From Acerihabitans sp035013185 (GTDB lineage: Bacteria > Pseudomonadota > Gammaproteobacteria > Enterobacterales > Enterobacteriaceae): a DNA stretch of 64,000 bases. The notes under the pieces were generated by a model. The model saw only the letters and a program-made list of their open reading frames with translations. It was not told where the DNA came from and did no database searches. The translations under genes and the position numbers were made by a program. Of the stretch, positions 1-8,387 are shown in pieces. The stretch covers positions 356,955 to 420,954 of the forward strand of contig NZ_JAYGJO010000001.1 in assembly GCF_035013185.1 (NCBI RefSeq), in the 5' to 3' direction. Position 1 is the first letter of the stretch. Each line of letters opens with the position of its first letter.

Positions 1-147
1 GGATATGTGCCAAATGGCGGCAAAAGCACGCCGTCACCGGCGCTGAACCTAGGGGGAAAATGGTTGGCAGCCTGTGGTTTCACCACCGGCCAGACGGTAA
101 ACGTCGCCATATCCGAAGGTCAGCTCATTATTGAACTAGTCAAGTAA
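1..147 (+). CDS. SymE-like toxin, C-terminal part (5' end outside window)
   Basis: The window opens inside a reading frame of 48 codons ending in TAA at 145-147. The visible peptide has the core GGKWLAACGFTTGQTVNV followed by GQLIIEL. This resembles the C-terminal SymE/AbrB-fold domain of E. coli SymE, whose family shows a G-[KR]-WL-x-x-x-GF-x-x-G-x-x-V pattern and a closing beta strand. SymE proteins are SOS-associated proteins classed as type I toxins, in E. coli repressed by the antisense RNA SymR. The N-terminus and any antisense RNA lie to the left of the window and cannot be judged. Family assignment is from motif memory only. Confidence 0.6.
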   Translation, partial: GYVPNGGKSTPSPALNLGGKWLAACGFTTGQTVNVAISEGQLIIELVK

Positions 148-174
148 TGGTAACTTATCACCCATACCCGACGA

Positions 175-1392
175 CTACTCAACCGCCTGAACCCGGGGCA
201 TTAATTTTTTGTTAAAACCCCGATGGAACAACCACAGACTAGCCAGCGTGGCGCACATTAACAGATAGAACAGTGTCAACGGCGGGGTATAGGCTAGGCT
301 GAGGCCGGTAACCAGCGGATTGGCGGCACCGCCGAGGTTACTCAGACTTTGCATACCATAATAACTACCTTTAAGGTGCGGTGGTGCGATAAAGTCGATA
401 AAAAGGTATTCCACCGGGGTTATAATAATTTCTCCCAGTGAAAAGATGGCCACTGCAATCATCCAATAAACGATGGAATGATTTGCCAGGATAAAACCGA
501 CCAGGCCGATAAGAAAAAACAGACTGCCGACCATCAGCCAGCGCATCAGGGTCTCACGCCTGATATTGCGGGAGATAATATATTGCAGCGTGATAACAAT
601 CCCGGCATTAACCGGCAGAATGATGCCCACCACCTGATAGGCAAACTCGGAATCAAACGCCACAATCAGGTATTGCGAAATACAGCTGGCGAACTGGCCT
701 ATCACTAAACAGCCTAGCGCACCGCCCAAGGTAAAATAGATCAGACGCTTATCTCGGCGCAGGGTGTCCAACGTTTGGCGAAAGTTGATTTTGTCCGCGA
801 CCGGATGGTCAGCGGTGCTTGCCAGCGGTGGATGGCCATAGCGGGGCAACAGCCATACCAGCGTCAGCGTCGCGGCGGCGGCCAGCAGACCGGATAAATA
901 GAAAGGCAGCACCGAACTGCTCTTGGCCAGCACCACGCTGAGCGGCGGGCCAATAGCCCAGCCCACGTTCACCAGGGTGTAATTCGCAGAAAATGCCTGA
1001 ATCCGTCGTTCTACCGACAACCACTCGGCAATGCTGGCTTTGAGTGTGATGGAATAGAGTGAGTAAGCAGAATTGACCAGCGCTAATAACCCGATCATCG
1101 AGGCAGTACCTGTGCTGAACGGCAACAGGAAAAATGACAAGGCAAAAGCGGCCATCGCACAAAGGATTAAACGGTGTTTATTAAAACGGTCCACCAGATA
1201 ACCGCCATACAGGCTAAACACAATGCCCAGCGTCAGGCTGGCACCCAATACCATACCGATACGTTCAGGTGCAAAATGGCGCTGCTGGGAAAGATAGATG
1301 GCGAAAAAGGGCAGAGTCAGGCCACGGCCAATAGTTAACACCAAAGAGGTCAACAATAGCGCCCGAATAACCGGCGGGAATCCTTTCATCAT
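175..1392 (-). CDS. ydeE: YdeE-like MFS transporter (dipeptide/drug exporter)
   Basis: This 405-residue inner-membrane protein of the major facilitator superfamily has about 12 hydrophobic segments. Landmarks shared with E. coli YdeE (395 aa, a dipeptide and arabinose-efflux-like transporter) include LTIGRG near residue 20, the loop 2-3 motif GGYLVDRFNKHR near 63, GWAIGPPL near 145, FASCISQY near 233 and LPVNAG near 258. The first two codons are both ATG (start at 1392 or 1389). No strong Shine-Dalgarno sequence is seen; AAGTAAG lies about 10 bases upstream. The immediate upstream DNA is seven tandem copies of a heptamer (1411-1459), so expression could change by repeat slippage. It stands alone between the SymE-like gene and metG. 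Substrate is not predictable beyond the family. Confidence 0.8.
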   Translation of the reverse strand: MMKGFPPVIRALLLTSLVLTIGRGLTLPFFAIYLSQQRHFAPERIGMVLGASLTLGIVFSLYGGYLVDRFNKHRLILCAMAAFALSFFLLPFSTGTASMIGLLALVNSAYSLYSITLKASIAEWLSVERRIQAFSANYTLVNVGWAIGPPLSVVLAKSSSVLPFYLSGLLAAAATLTLVWLLPRYGHPPLASTADHPVADKINFRQTLDTLRRDKRLIYFTLGGALGCLVIGQFASCISQYLIVAFDSEFAYQVVGIILPVNAGIVITLQYIISRNIRRETLMRWLMVGSLFFLIGLVGFILANHSIVYWMIAVAIFSLGEIIITPVEYLFIDFIAPPHLKGSYYGMQSLSNLGGAANPLVTGLSLAYTPPLTLFYLLMCATLASLWLFHRGFNKKLMPRVQAVE

Positions 1393-1410
1393 GATAATAG
1401 CTTACTTGTT

Positions 1411-1459
1411 AATGAGTAATGAGTAATGAGTAATGAGTAATGAGTAATGAGTAATGGGT
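1411..1459. repeat. Heptanucleotide tandem repeat, 7 x AATGAGT
   Basis: Six perfect AATGAGT units are followed by one AATGGGT unit. The array ends 19 bases upstream of the start codon of the YdeE-like gene, which is read leftward, so it lies in that gene's promoter or 5' untranslated region. Heptamer arrays are prone to slipped-strand mispairing and a unit change would alter spacing by 7 bp. Confidence 0.95.
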
Positions 1460-1479
1460 GTTGGCAACCTGATATCCGT

Positions 1480-1625
1480 CATACTTCTTGCTGCAGTTGC
1501 GTTGGTTTTATACGCGTACCCAGTCTTTCGCCTTAATACCCTGCATTTTTTGCGCTGCAGGTGCGCTGACTGCATTTATCCAGCCGAATCACTCAGTGAG
1601 CAACTGGAAATTGATGAACCCCATC
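1480..1625. repeat. Degenerate enterobacterial intergenic palindromic repeat
   Basis: The 1393-1702 gap holds no gene apart from the heptamer array. This part carries fragments such as GCTGCAGTTGCGTTGG and GCTGCAGGTGCGCTGACTGC followed by ATCACTCAGTGAGC. They resemble the large intergenic palindromic repeat common in Serratia, Yersinia and Photorhabdus (CTTCAAGTTGCAGGTGCGTTGG type). It is strongly decayed and the bounds are approximate. Confidence 0.35.
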
Positions 1626-1702
1626 ACTGAGGTTCACCATTGGAACTAGCCCAAGCGCTGTTCACATCCGTTCCAGACAGATCTTGTCCCGCGCCGTTTT
1701 TG

Positions 1703-3736
1703 TTATTTGACCGCCATGCCGGGCAGCGCGCCAGCGTCCGGACTCAGCAGGAAAATATTGCTGCCGCCGGGGCCCGCGGCCAATACCATGCCCTGGGATA
1801 CGCCAAAGCGCATCTTGCGTGGCGCCAGGTTGGCGACCATCACCGTCAGACGGCCTTCCAGTTCCTGCGGGTCAGGGTAGGCTGCGCGAATACCCGAGAA
1901 CACCTGGCGGGTTTCGCCGCCGATATCCAGCGTCAGTTTGAGCAATTTATCCGACCCATCCACCAGCTCGGCGGTTTTGATCAGGGCAATACGCATATCG
2001 ACTTTGGCAAAATCATCAAAGTTGATAGTCTCAAGCAGCGGCTCGTCGGCCAGCGCGCCGGCGGTCAGTTTCGCACTGGCGACAGCGGCTTCGTCTTTTG
2101 ACTCGTTGACCATATTTTCCACATGAGCCGGATCGATACGGGTAAACAATGCCTTAAAGGTTGCCACCTGATGATCAAGCAGCGGTGCGTTGAGAGTATC
2201 CCATTCCAGTGTGACGTTAAGGAAGGCCTCAGCGCGGAGAGCCAGACTCGGTAAAACCGGTTTTAGATAAGTCATCAGCACCCGGAACAAGTTGATGCCC
2301 ATCGAGCAAATCTCTTGCAGTTGCTGCTCGCCGCCTTCCTGTTTTGCCACGACCCAAGGAGCCTGTTCATCCACATAACGGTTGGCCAGATCGGCCAGCG
2401 CCATAATCTCACGAATGGCTTTGCCTGATTCCCGGTTTTGATACGCCTCGGCAATGGTGATGGCAGCTTCGGTAAAGGTGTTATACAGCACCGGATCAGC
2501 CAGTTTATCGGCCAGACGGCCGTCAAAACGCTTGGCGATAAAACCGGCATTGCGCGAGGCCAGGTTAACCACTTTATTGACGATATCCGTATTGACCCGC
2601 TGGATAAAATCCTCCAGATTCAGGTCAATATCATCAATATGGGAAGACAGCTTGGCGGCATAGTAGTAACGCAGACAATCTGCATCCAAATGCTTGAGAT
2701 AGGTACTGGCCTTAATAAAGGTGCCGCGAGATTTGGACATCTTGGCACCGTTGACCGTCACATAACCATGCACGAACAAATTGTTCGGTTTGCGGAAATT
2801 GCTCCCTTCCAGTACCGCCGGCCAGAACAGACTATGGAAATAAACGATATCCTTGCCGATGAAATGGTACAGCTCCGTATCGGAACCGACCCGCCAGTAA
2901 TCGTCAAAATTAATGTCGCCACGCTTATCGCACAGGTTTTTGAACGACCCCATATAACCGATGGGCGCGTCCAGCCAGACGTAAAAATACTTACCCGGCG
3001 CGTCCGGTACCTCGAAACCAAAATAGGGCGCGTCACGTGAAATATCCCACTGCTGCAGGCCGGACTCAAACCACTCCTGCATCTTGTTGGCCACCTGCTC
3101 TTGCAGTGCGCCGGAGCGGGTCCAGGCTTTTAACATATCGCTAAAGGCCGGTAGATCGAAGAAGTAGTGTTCGGACTCTTTCAACACCGGTGTGGCACCG
3201 GATACCGCCGATTTGGGGTCGATTAAATCGGTAGGGCTGTAGGTCGCACCGCACACTTCACAATTGTCGCCGTACTGATCGGGTGATTTGCACTTCGGGC
3301 AGGTGCCCTTGACAAACCGGTCCGGCAAAAACATCTGTTTCTCCGGATCGAACAACTGCGAAATGATGCGGGTTTTGATATAGCCGTTTTGTTTCAACCG
3401 CTGATAAATCAGCGTCGACAACTCACGATTCTCCTCGCTATGGGTGGAGTGATAGTTGTCATAGCTGACGTCGAAACCGGCAAAGTCCTGTTGATGCTCA
3501 TGGTTCATTTCAGCGATCATCTGCTCCGGCGCGATGCCAAGCTGCTGGGCTTTAAGCATGATCGGGGTGCCGTGGGCGTCATCGGCGCAAATGAAATAAA
3601 CCTGATTGCCGCGCATTCGTTGAAAACGGACCCAGATATCCGCCTGAATATGCTCCAGCATATGGCCGAGATGGATTGAACCGTTAGCATAAGGTAACGC
3701 ACAGGTTACCAATAATTTCTTCGCGACTTGAGTCAT
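1703..3736 (-). CDS. metG: Methionyl-tRNA synthetase
   Basis: This cytoplasmic class I aminoacyl-tRNA synthetase charges tRNA-Met for initiation and elongation. It has 677 residues, as in E. coli. The Rossmann catalytic domain carries the HIGH-type motif HLGH at residues 23-26 and the KMSKS motif near 332. A zinc knuckle (CPKC...CEVC) lies near 146-162 in the connective peptide. The anticodon-binding helical domain occupies roughly 390-550. The last 100 residues form the EMAP/Trbp111-type tRNA-binding dimerisation domain (DFAKVDMRIALI...). The gene diverges from mrp, the conserved enterobacterial arrangement. Nothing is missing. Confidence 0.98.
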   Translation of the reverse strand: MTQVAKKLLVTCALPYANGSIHLGHMLEHIQADIWVRFQRMRGNQVYFICADDAHGTPIMLKAQQLGIAPEQMIAEMNHEHQQDFAGFDVSYDNYHSTHSEENRELSTLIYQRLKQNGYIKTRIISQLFDPEKQMFLPDRFVKGTCPKCKSPDQYGDNCEVCGATYSPTDLIDPKSAVSGATPVLKESEHYFFDLPAFSDMLKAWTRSGALQEQVANKMQEWFESGLQQWDISRDAPYFGFEVPDAPGKYFYVWLDAPIGYMGSFKNLCDKRGDINFDDYWRVGSDTELYHFIGKDIVYFHSLFWPAVLEGSNFRKPNNLFVHGYVTVNGAKMSKSRGTFIKASTYLKHLDADCLRYYYAAKLSSHIDDIDLNLEDFIQRVNTDIVNKVVNLASRNAGFIAKRFDGRLADKLADPVLYNTFTEAAITIAEAYQNRESGKAIREIMALADLANRYVDEQAPWVVAKQEGGEQQLQEICSMGINLFRVLMTYLKPVLPSLALRAEAFLNVTLEWDTLNAPLLDHQVATFKALFTRIDPAHVENMVNESKDEAAVASAKLTAGALADEPLLETINFDDFAKVDMRIALIKTAELVDGSDKLLKLTLDIGGETRQVFSGIRAAYPDPQELEGRLTVMVANLAPRKMRFGVSQGMVLAAGPGGSNIFLLSPDAGALPGMAVK

Positions 3737-3851
3737 GTTGGGAAATTGCTTTTATCAGATGAAATAAAGGTTTGATGTTAACCGATAGCGATACCCCGCG
3801 TAAACAAGCTCGAACAGTTCTGTTATGCTAGGCGCATCGGTTATCACGTCG

Positions 3852-4043
3852 ATACCCTTCATCATTCGAGTTGCGAGAAGACGGCAACGCAGTGACAAAC
3901 CTGTCTGGAACAGAGTTGAACAGCGCAAGCCCAGAGGGTGAACCTCAGGGATAAGGCTCATCAGTCCACAGACGCTTATATCGCGAAGTGACCGGGTGAG
4001 TGAAGCAGGCCAATGCACCCGCAATCTGGCGTATGATGGGTAT
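3852..4043. repeat. Enterobacterial intergenic palindromic repeat between metG and mrp
   Basis: The 330 bp metG-mrp gap holds an imperfect long inverted repeat. The left end reads ATACCCTTCATCATTCGAG and the right end GTATGATGGGTAT, with inner pieces GAGTTGC...GGCAACGCAGTG and GACCGGGTGAGTGAAGCAGG. This matches in outline a repeat family spread through Serratia, Yersinia and related genomes. The middle carries extra sequence, so the copy is not pristine. The mrp promoter should lie in or right after it. Confidence 0.55.
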
Positions 4044-4067
4044 AACATAACACTATAAGGAGCCGTG

Positions 4068-5180
4068 ATGAATCCTCCATCACCCGAACAGTCTACCCCA
4101 GACGTACTGCATGCTCAGGTCAGGCAGACGTTGGTCACGTTTAAACACTCAACCCTTAAGCGCAATCTTAACGAGCTCAAGGCGCTCACCCACTGCGCGC
4201 TGCTCGACGGCACGTTGCATATCGAACTGACCATGCCGTTTGCCTGGCACAGCGCGTTCGAGGAATTAAAGGACGCCACCAGTACTGACCTACTGCGCAT
4301 AACCGGTGCCAAGGCCATAGACTGGCGTTTGATCCACAATATTGCCACCCTGCGCCGGGTGAACGATCTCCCTGGGGTTAAAAACGTCCGCAACCTGATT
4401 GCGGTCAGTTCGGGCAAAGGCGGTGTCGGTAAATCCAGCACGGCGGTTAACCTGGCGCTGGCGCTGGCGGCGGAAGGCGCGCGCGTCGGCCTGTTGGATG
4501 CCGATATTTACGGGCCGTCGATCCCTGCCATGCTTGGCACCACCCATGAGCGGCCGACCTCACCGGACGGACAGCATATGGCGCCGATTATGGCCCATGG
4601 CCTGGCCACCAACTCTATTGGTTATATGGTGACCGAAGACAATGCTATGGTCTGGCGCGGACCGATGGCCAGCAAGGCGCTGTTACAGTTGCTTAACGAT
4701 ACCCTTTGGCCGGAGCTGGATTATCTGGTGCTGGACATGCCCCCGGGCACCGGTGACATCCAGCTCACCCTGGCGCAAAACATCCCGGTCACTGGCGCTC
4801 TGGTGGTGACTACGCCGCAGGATATTGCCCTGGCCGATGCGCGCAAAGGCATTGTGATGTTCGAGAAGGTCAGCGTGCCGGTGTTGGGTATCGTGGAAAA
4901 TATGAGTGTGCATATTTGCAGCCACTGTGGCCATCTGGAGGATATCTTCGGTACCGGTGGGGCGCAACGCTTGGCTGAGCAGTTCAACTGCGCGCTACTG
5001 GGCCAATTGCCGTTGCATATCAGCCTGCGTGAAGATCTCGATCGCGGCCAGCCCACAGTGGTCAGCCGTCCGGATAGCGAATTCACCGATCTCTACCGCC
5101 AGTTGGCGGGGCAGGTGGCGGCACAGCTGTACTGGCAGGGCGAGATTATCCCCACTGAGATCGGCTTTAAGGCGTTATAG
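4068..5180 (+). CDS. mrp: Iron-sulfur cluster carrier protein Mrp (ApbC)
   Basis: This is a cytoplasmic P-loop NTPase of the Mrp/NBP35 family that binds and transfers [4Fe-4S] clusters to target proteins; 370 residues versus 369-370 in E. coli. An N-terminal MIP18/FeS-assembly-like domain covers about residues 15-90. The deviant Walker A motif SGKGGVGKSS lies near 113, Walker B-like VLDMPPGTGD near 224, and the cluster-ligand pair CxxC at Cys284 and Cys287. The ATG at 4068 is chosen because AGGAG sits 5 bases upstream; the preceding GTG at 4065 is less likely. It diverges from metG. Confidence 0.96.
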   Translation: MNPPSPEQSTPDVLHAQVRQTLVTFKHSTLKRNLNELKALTHCALLDGTLHIELTMPFAWHSAFEELKDATSTDLLRITGAKAIDWRLIHNIATLRRVNDLPGVKNVRNLIAVSSGKGGVGKSSTAVNLALALAAEGARVGLLDADIYGPSIPAMLGTTHERPTSPDGQHMAPIMAHGLATNSIGYMVTEDNAMVWRGPMASKALLQLLNDTLWPELDYLVLDMPPGTGDIQLTLAQNIPVTGALVVTTPQDIALADARKGIVMFEKVSVPVLGIVENMSVHICSHCGHLEDIFGTGGAQRLAEQFNCALLGQLPLHISLREDLDRGQPTVVSRPDSEFTDLYRQLAGQVAAQLYWQGEIIPTEIGFKAL

Positions 5181-5283
5181 TCCAAGAGGATAGCAAGGGG
5201 ATAGCTAGCGCCGCTGACTTGCGGTGTCCGGCCCAGGGGAAGCGTGGCGGAGCACTGGGTCGTCCCGCTGTTCGTGACTTGTT

Positions 5284-5327
5284 CGAACGCCGCATATGTA
5301 GTAATGTTACTACATATGCGGCATTCG
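5284..5327. promoter_or_regulatory. Large palindromic operator of the phd-vapC-type pair
   Basis: An almost perfect inverted repeat: arms GCCGCATATGTAGTAA at 5289-5304 and its exact complement at 5307-5322, separated by 2 bases. With one mismatch it extends to 21 bp arms at 5284-5327. It ends 16 bp before the antitoxin start and is not followed by a T-run, so it is better read as a dimeric repressor operator than a terminator of mrp. Type II antitoxins usually autorepress through such sites. Confidence 0.7.
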
Positions 5328-5343
5328 TCGGGGGAGGCAAAGA

Positions 5344-5595
5344 ATGAACGTAACCTATATATCAAGCCGGGAACTGAACCAAAACATCACTAAAGCTAAA
5401 AGAGATGCTTACCAAGGCCCGGTTTTTATCAAATCCCGCAATAAGATTACCCACGTTCTGCTGACCGAGGAAGCTTACCGCACTATTACCGGTGGCCATA
5501 AAAGCATTCTGGACGCCTTATCGCCGCCCGATGGGGAGTCATTCGATTTAACCACTGAGCGGGTGAATATCCAAATGAGGCCGGTCGAGCTTTAA
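5344..5595 (+). CDS. Phd/YefM-family antitoxin
   Basis: This is an 83-residue protein with a Phd/YefM-type N-terminal DNA-binding fold (VTYISSRELNQNITKAK...GPVFIKSRNKITHVLLTEEAY) and a short acidic-to-flexible C-terminus expected to wrap the toxin. It starts behind GGGGGAGG and ends one base before the VapC-type toxin start, so the pair is co-translated. The family neutralises its partner by direct binding and represses the operon, here probably via the palindrome 16 bp upstream. Symbol left blank because Phd-VapC hybrids have no single accepted name. Confidence 0.85.
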   Translation: MNVTYISSRELNQNITKAKRDAYQGPVFIKSRNKITHVLLTEEAYRTITGGHKSILDALSPPDGESFDLTTERVNIQMRPVEL

Positions 5596-5596
5596 T

Positions 5597-6007
5597 ATGT
5601 ATTTGATTGATACCAATGTGATATCCGAACTGTTTAAATCCCATCGGGCGGACCAGAAAGTCAGGGATTGGGCCGCCAGTATTGAACAAGATGAGATGTA
5701 TACCTCCGCCTTGGTCATCATGGAAATCGAAAAAGGCATATTGTTAAAGGAAAGAAAAGATGTAGCCCAATCGGCTAAAATACGCCAATGGTTTGATCAT
5801 ATTCTCATCCATGGTTTCCATGACCGGATTCTGGCGGTAAATGCTGAAGTGGCATTGTGCTGTGCCAAAATGCACGTGCCCGACCCGAAATGTATGACCG
5901 ATTCGCTTATTGCGGCCACCGCCATCATCCACAACCTCCAACTGGTGACCCGCAACACCAAGGATTTCGCCGCCACCGGCGTAACGTTATTAAACCCCTG
6001 GCTTTAA
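5597..6007 (+). CDS. vapC: VapC-family PIN-domain ribonuclease toxin
   Basis: This 136-residue PIN-domain protein is one base downstream of its antitoxin. The N-terminal YLIDTNVISELFK supplies the first catalytic aspartate (D5). Acidic residues follow in VIMEIEKGILL (E near 46) and DSLIAATAIIHNLQLVTRNTKDF (D near 101 and 122), which is the four-acid constellation coordinating Mg2+ in VapC RNases. Members cleave initiator tRNA or other structured RNA when released from the antitoxin. All active-site positions look intact. The pair sits as a compact insertion between mrp and the ketogluconate genes. Confidence 0.9.
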   Translation: MYLIDTNVISELFKSHRADQKVRDWAASIEQDEMYTSALVIMEIEKGILLKERKDVAQSAKIRQWFDHILIHGFHDRILAVNAEVALCCAKMHVPDPKCMTDSLIAATAIIHNLQLVTRNTKDFAATGVTLLNPWL

Positions 6008-6021
6008 ATCAGCAAATTGGA

Positions 6022-7002
6022 TTAATGCCGCTCAAGCGCCGTCGGATTAACACAATTTGCCGTCACATTGCCCGCCAACGCTGCGATCAGGTTGTCCACC
6101 GCACAGGCGACCATGGCATGGCGGGTCTCGTGGGTGGCGGAGCCAATATGTGGCAGGGCCACCACGTTCGGCAGCGTCAGCAGCGGCGAATTTGCCGGCA
6201 ACGGTTCGTGTTCGAACACATCCAGTCCGGCCGCACGGATCACCCCTTCGCGCAGCGCCTGAATCAGTTCGGTTTCATGCACAATCTTGCCGCGCGAGCC
6301 ATTAATCAAGATGGCGCTGGACTTCATTTTACGTAATTGGGCATAACCGATGAGTTTTTCGGTTTCCGGCAGCAGTGGCAGTACCACGCAAACAAAATCC
6401 GCCTCGGCCAACACCTGATCCATACTGCGTCGCTGTGCATGCAAAAGGGTCTCTGCCTGCGGGTTGGCTACATCGTTATAATAAATCACCGGCATACCAA
6501 ACCCCAAAAATGCCCGCTTGGCCACCGCATAACCGATCCGTCCCATACCGAGAATGCCGATAGTCTTACCGTTAACATCGGTACCGTAATACTCTTCGCC
6601 GATACTGTGCTGCCATTTGCCTTGTTTAACCAGCTCTGCCAGTTCAACGACACGGCGGGCGCTGGTCAAGATCAAGGTAAAAATGGTATCGGCGGTGGTT
6701 TCGGTTAACACCCCCGGCGTATGCATCAGCGCGATGCCCCGACGAGTCAGGTCCGGCACGCTAAACTGATCATAACCAACTGAAATAGTGGAAATGGCGC
6801 GCAACTGCGGCGCGGCATCGAGCAATGACGCACCGATAGGATGGCTGGCGCCAATCATGCCATCAGCCTGGGCCAGGGCGGCCAGCACCTCCCGGTGGTT
6901 ATCGGCAGTCATGCCGTCAAACTGGCTCAGGTTGAATGCATGCTGTAGACGCACTACCTGATCGGTGGGAATTTTTTTATACAATACAACGTTCGGTTTC
7001 AT
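6022..7002 (-). CDS. ghrB: D-2-hydroxyacid dehydrogenase, GhrB / KguD type
   Basis: This 326-residue NAD(P)H-dependent D-2-hydroxyacid dehydrogenase is co-linear with E. coli GhrB (glyoxylate/2-ketogluconate reductase). Shared blocks are STISVGYD near 72, HTPGVLTETTADT near 95, the nucleotide-binding GILGMGRIG near 148, the arginine in GSRGK near 236, the glutamate in DVFEHEP near 266 and the catalytic histidine in PHIGSATHETR near 285. It follows the sugar kinase gene with a 121 bp gap on the same strand. In Pseudomonas this pairing (KguK kinase, KguD 2-keto-6-phosphogluconate reductase) is the 2-ketogluconate pathway, so KguD-type function is as likely as GhrB-type. The split is inference from context. 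Confidence 0.85.
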   Translation of the reverse strand: MKPNVVLYKKIPTDQVVRLQHAFNLSQFDGMTADNHREVLAALAQADGMIGASHPIGASLLDAAPQLRAISTISVGYDQFSVPDLTRRGIALMHTPGVLTETTADTIFTLILTSARRVVELAELVKQGKWQHSIGEEYYGTDVNGKTIGILGMGRIGYAVAKRAFLGFGMPVIYYNDVANPQAETLLHAQRRSMDQVLAEADFVCVVLPLLPETEKLIGYAQLRKMKSSAILINGSRGKIVHETELIQALREGVIRAAGLDVFEHEPLPANSPLLTLPNVVALPHIGSATHETRHAMVACAVDNLIAALAGNVTANCVNPTALERH

Positions 7003-7123
7003 GGTTATGCCTTATGGTGGCAATCAAAATAAAACGGTGCCGGTGTCTGGCCGCCGTACATATCAGGCCCAGGCTATCTCTCGCCGTCTTATGCCGGCTG
7101 AATCGCCGGTGCGGGGACGTGGG

Positions 7124-8119
7124 CTAGGCGGTCAACGCGGCGGCTACGGACATGGCACGGACCAAACCTTGGCGATCGGGCAATCCCTCGCTATCGCCGA
7201 TGGCCTGGATCGCCAGCGCGCCGATATGGTTACCGCGTACAATCGCTTCAGGCAGCGGCAAACCTTCGAGCAAGGCGCTGACCACACCCACGGCAAACCC
7301 ATCACCGGCACCCACCGTATCCACCACCTTGGCCACCTTAATGGCCGGCACCACGCCAGATTGTCCTGCCGCGGTTTTATAAAATGCGCCATCGGCGCCG
7401 GTTTTAATCACCACCGCCTGTGCACCGCCGGCCAGATAAAAATCGGCGATCGCCTCCGGTTGGGCAAATCCGGTGAGGATCAGACCTTCATTGATCCCCG
7501 GCAGCACCCAATCGGCACTAAAAGCCAGCTTATTGAGCTGGCTAACCATTTCCTGGTGCGAGCGCCACAGCACCGGTCGCAAATTAGGATCAAACGACAC
7601 CGTCTTGCCGTGTAATTTCATCCACTGCGCGGCATGGGCCGCCAGCTCATAGGACTGCGCGGATAACGCCGCCGCCACCCCGCTCAGATGCAGATGCCTG
7701 GCCCGGCCAAAATAATTCGGGTCAAAATCTGCCGTCGACAGCTGGCTAGCAGCGGAGCCTTTGCGATAATACTCAACAATGGGATCGGTTCCAACTGTGG
7801 CTTTGGACTTAAGCTGAAAACCGGTGGGTAAGGTCGGATCGAGGGTCACTGACTGGCAATCCACCCGTTCTTTTGCCAAGGTTGCCAGGATAAATCGGCC
7901 AAAGGCGTCATTGCCCACACGGCTGACCCAGCCAGAGGTCATGCCCAAACGGGCCAGACCGATGGCGACATTCAGTTCGGCACCTGCTGCGCGCCGGACA
8001 TAGTGGTCGACTTGGTCCAAATGACCTGATTCGGTGGCGACAAACATGGCCATTGCCTCGCCAAAAGTCACTACATCAAGGGGTTGCAGATCGGTGTCGG
8101 ACAGAGGGGTTGCGGACAT
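7124..8119 (-). CDS. PfkB-family sugar kinase, 2-ketogluconate / KDG kinase type
   Basis: This 331-residue ribokinase/PfkB-family kinase has an N-terminal substrate lid region (TFGEAMAMFVATESGHL) and the C-terminal signature DTVGAGDGFAVG, whose aspartate is the catalytic base. It starts with ATG behind AAGGAG. It resembles 2-dehydro-3-deoxygluconokinase (KdgK) and the closely related 2-ketogluconate kinase KguK. The GhrB/KguD-like reductase downstream and a PtxS-like operator 73 bp upstream favour KguK. The kguE epimerase and kguT transporter usually found with these genes are absent from the window, so either transport is encoded elsewhere or the substrate differs. Confidence 0.8.
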   Translation of the reverse strand: MSATPLSDTDLQPLDVVTFGEAMAMFVATESGHLDQVDHYVRRAAGAELNVAIGLARLGMTSGWVSRVGNDAFGRFILATLAKERVDCQSVTLDPTLPTGFQLKSKATVGTDPIVEYYRKGSAASQLSTADFDPNYFGRARHLHLSGVAAALSAQSYELAAHAAQWMKLHGKTVSFDPNLRPVLWRSHQEMVSQLNKLAFSADWVLPGINEGLILTGFAQPEAIADFYLAGGAQAVVIKTGADGAFYKTAAGQSGVVPAIKVAKVVDTVGAGDGFAVGVVSALLEGLPLPEAIVRGNHIGALAIQAIGDSEGLPDRQGLVRAMSVAAALTA

Positions 8120-8191
8120 AGATTACTCCTTAAAATGAACCGTTCTCCTGTAACCGGAATGCCGGCAGGGGGAATCGCGTTAGAACAGAGT

Positions 8192-8207
8192 ATGGAACCG
8201 GTTCCAT
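8192..8207. promoter_or_regulatory. LacI-family operator, PtxS-like palindrome
   Basis: The sequence ATGGAACCGGTTCCAT is a perfect 16 bp palindrome, 73 bp upstream of the kinase start. Its core differs at two symmetric positions from TGAAACCGGTTTCA, the published operator of PtxS, the LacI-family repressor of Pseudomonas 2-ketogluconate genes. The central CG with flanking symmetric arms is typical of LacI/GalR operators. No LacI-family gene is in the window. Confidence 0.65.
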
Positions 8208-8328
8208 TAGTAATCTATCCTTTGTACGTAAAAGTTTGAAGTTGATCACTATTTTATTGATAATGAGAAGCAGGAGACGTGGGGAAGAACATCACCGTCC
8301 AAGCGCGACACGCGCTAGTGATCGTCGG

Positions 8329-8363
8329 ACAAAAAAAAGGCCGCCTGTTGGGCGACCTTTTTG
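8329..8363 (-). terminator. Rho-independent terminator of the BhsA/YhcN-family gene
   Basis: Read on the minus strand, AAAGGTCGCC-CAACA-GGCGGCCTTT forms a stem with one G-T pair and is followed by eight T. It lies 25 bp after the stop codon of the small gene at 8388-8606. The A/T flanks are symmetric, so it may also work on the plus strand. Confidence 0.85.
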
Positions 8364-8387
8364 ACGACGTTATTTGGCAAACTTCCG

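Noticed and set aside
1640..2101. 153-codon plus-strand ORF opposite metG, and other long antisense ORFs in metG, mrp, pxp genes and dcd
   Set aside because: They are frame shadows of strongly supported genes in GC-rich DNA, with no ribosome-binding sites or recognisable domains.
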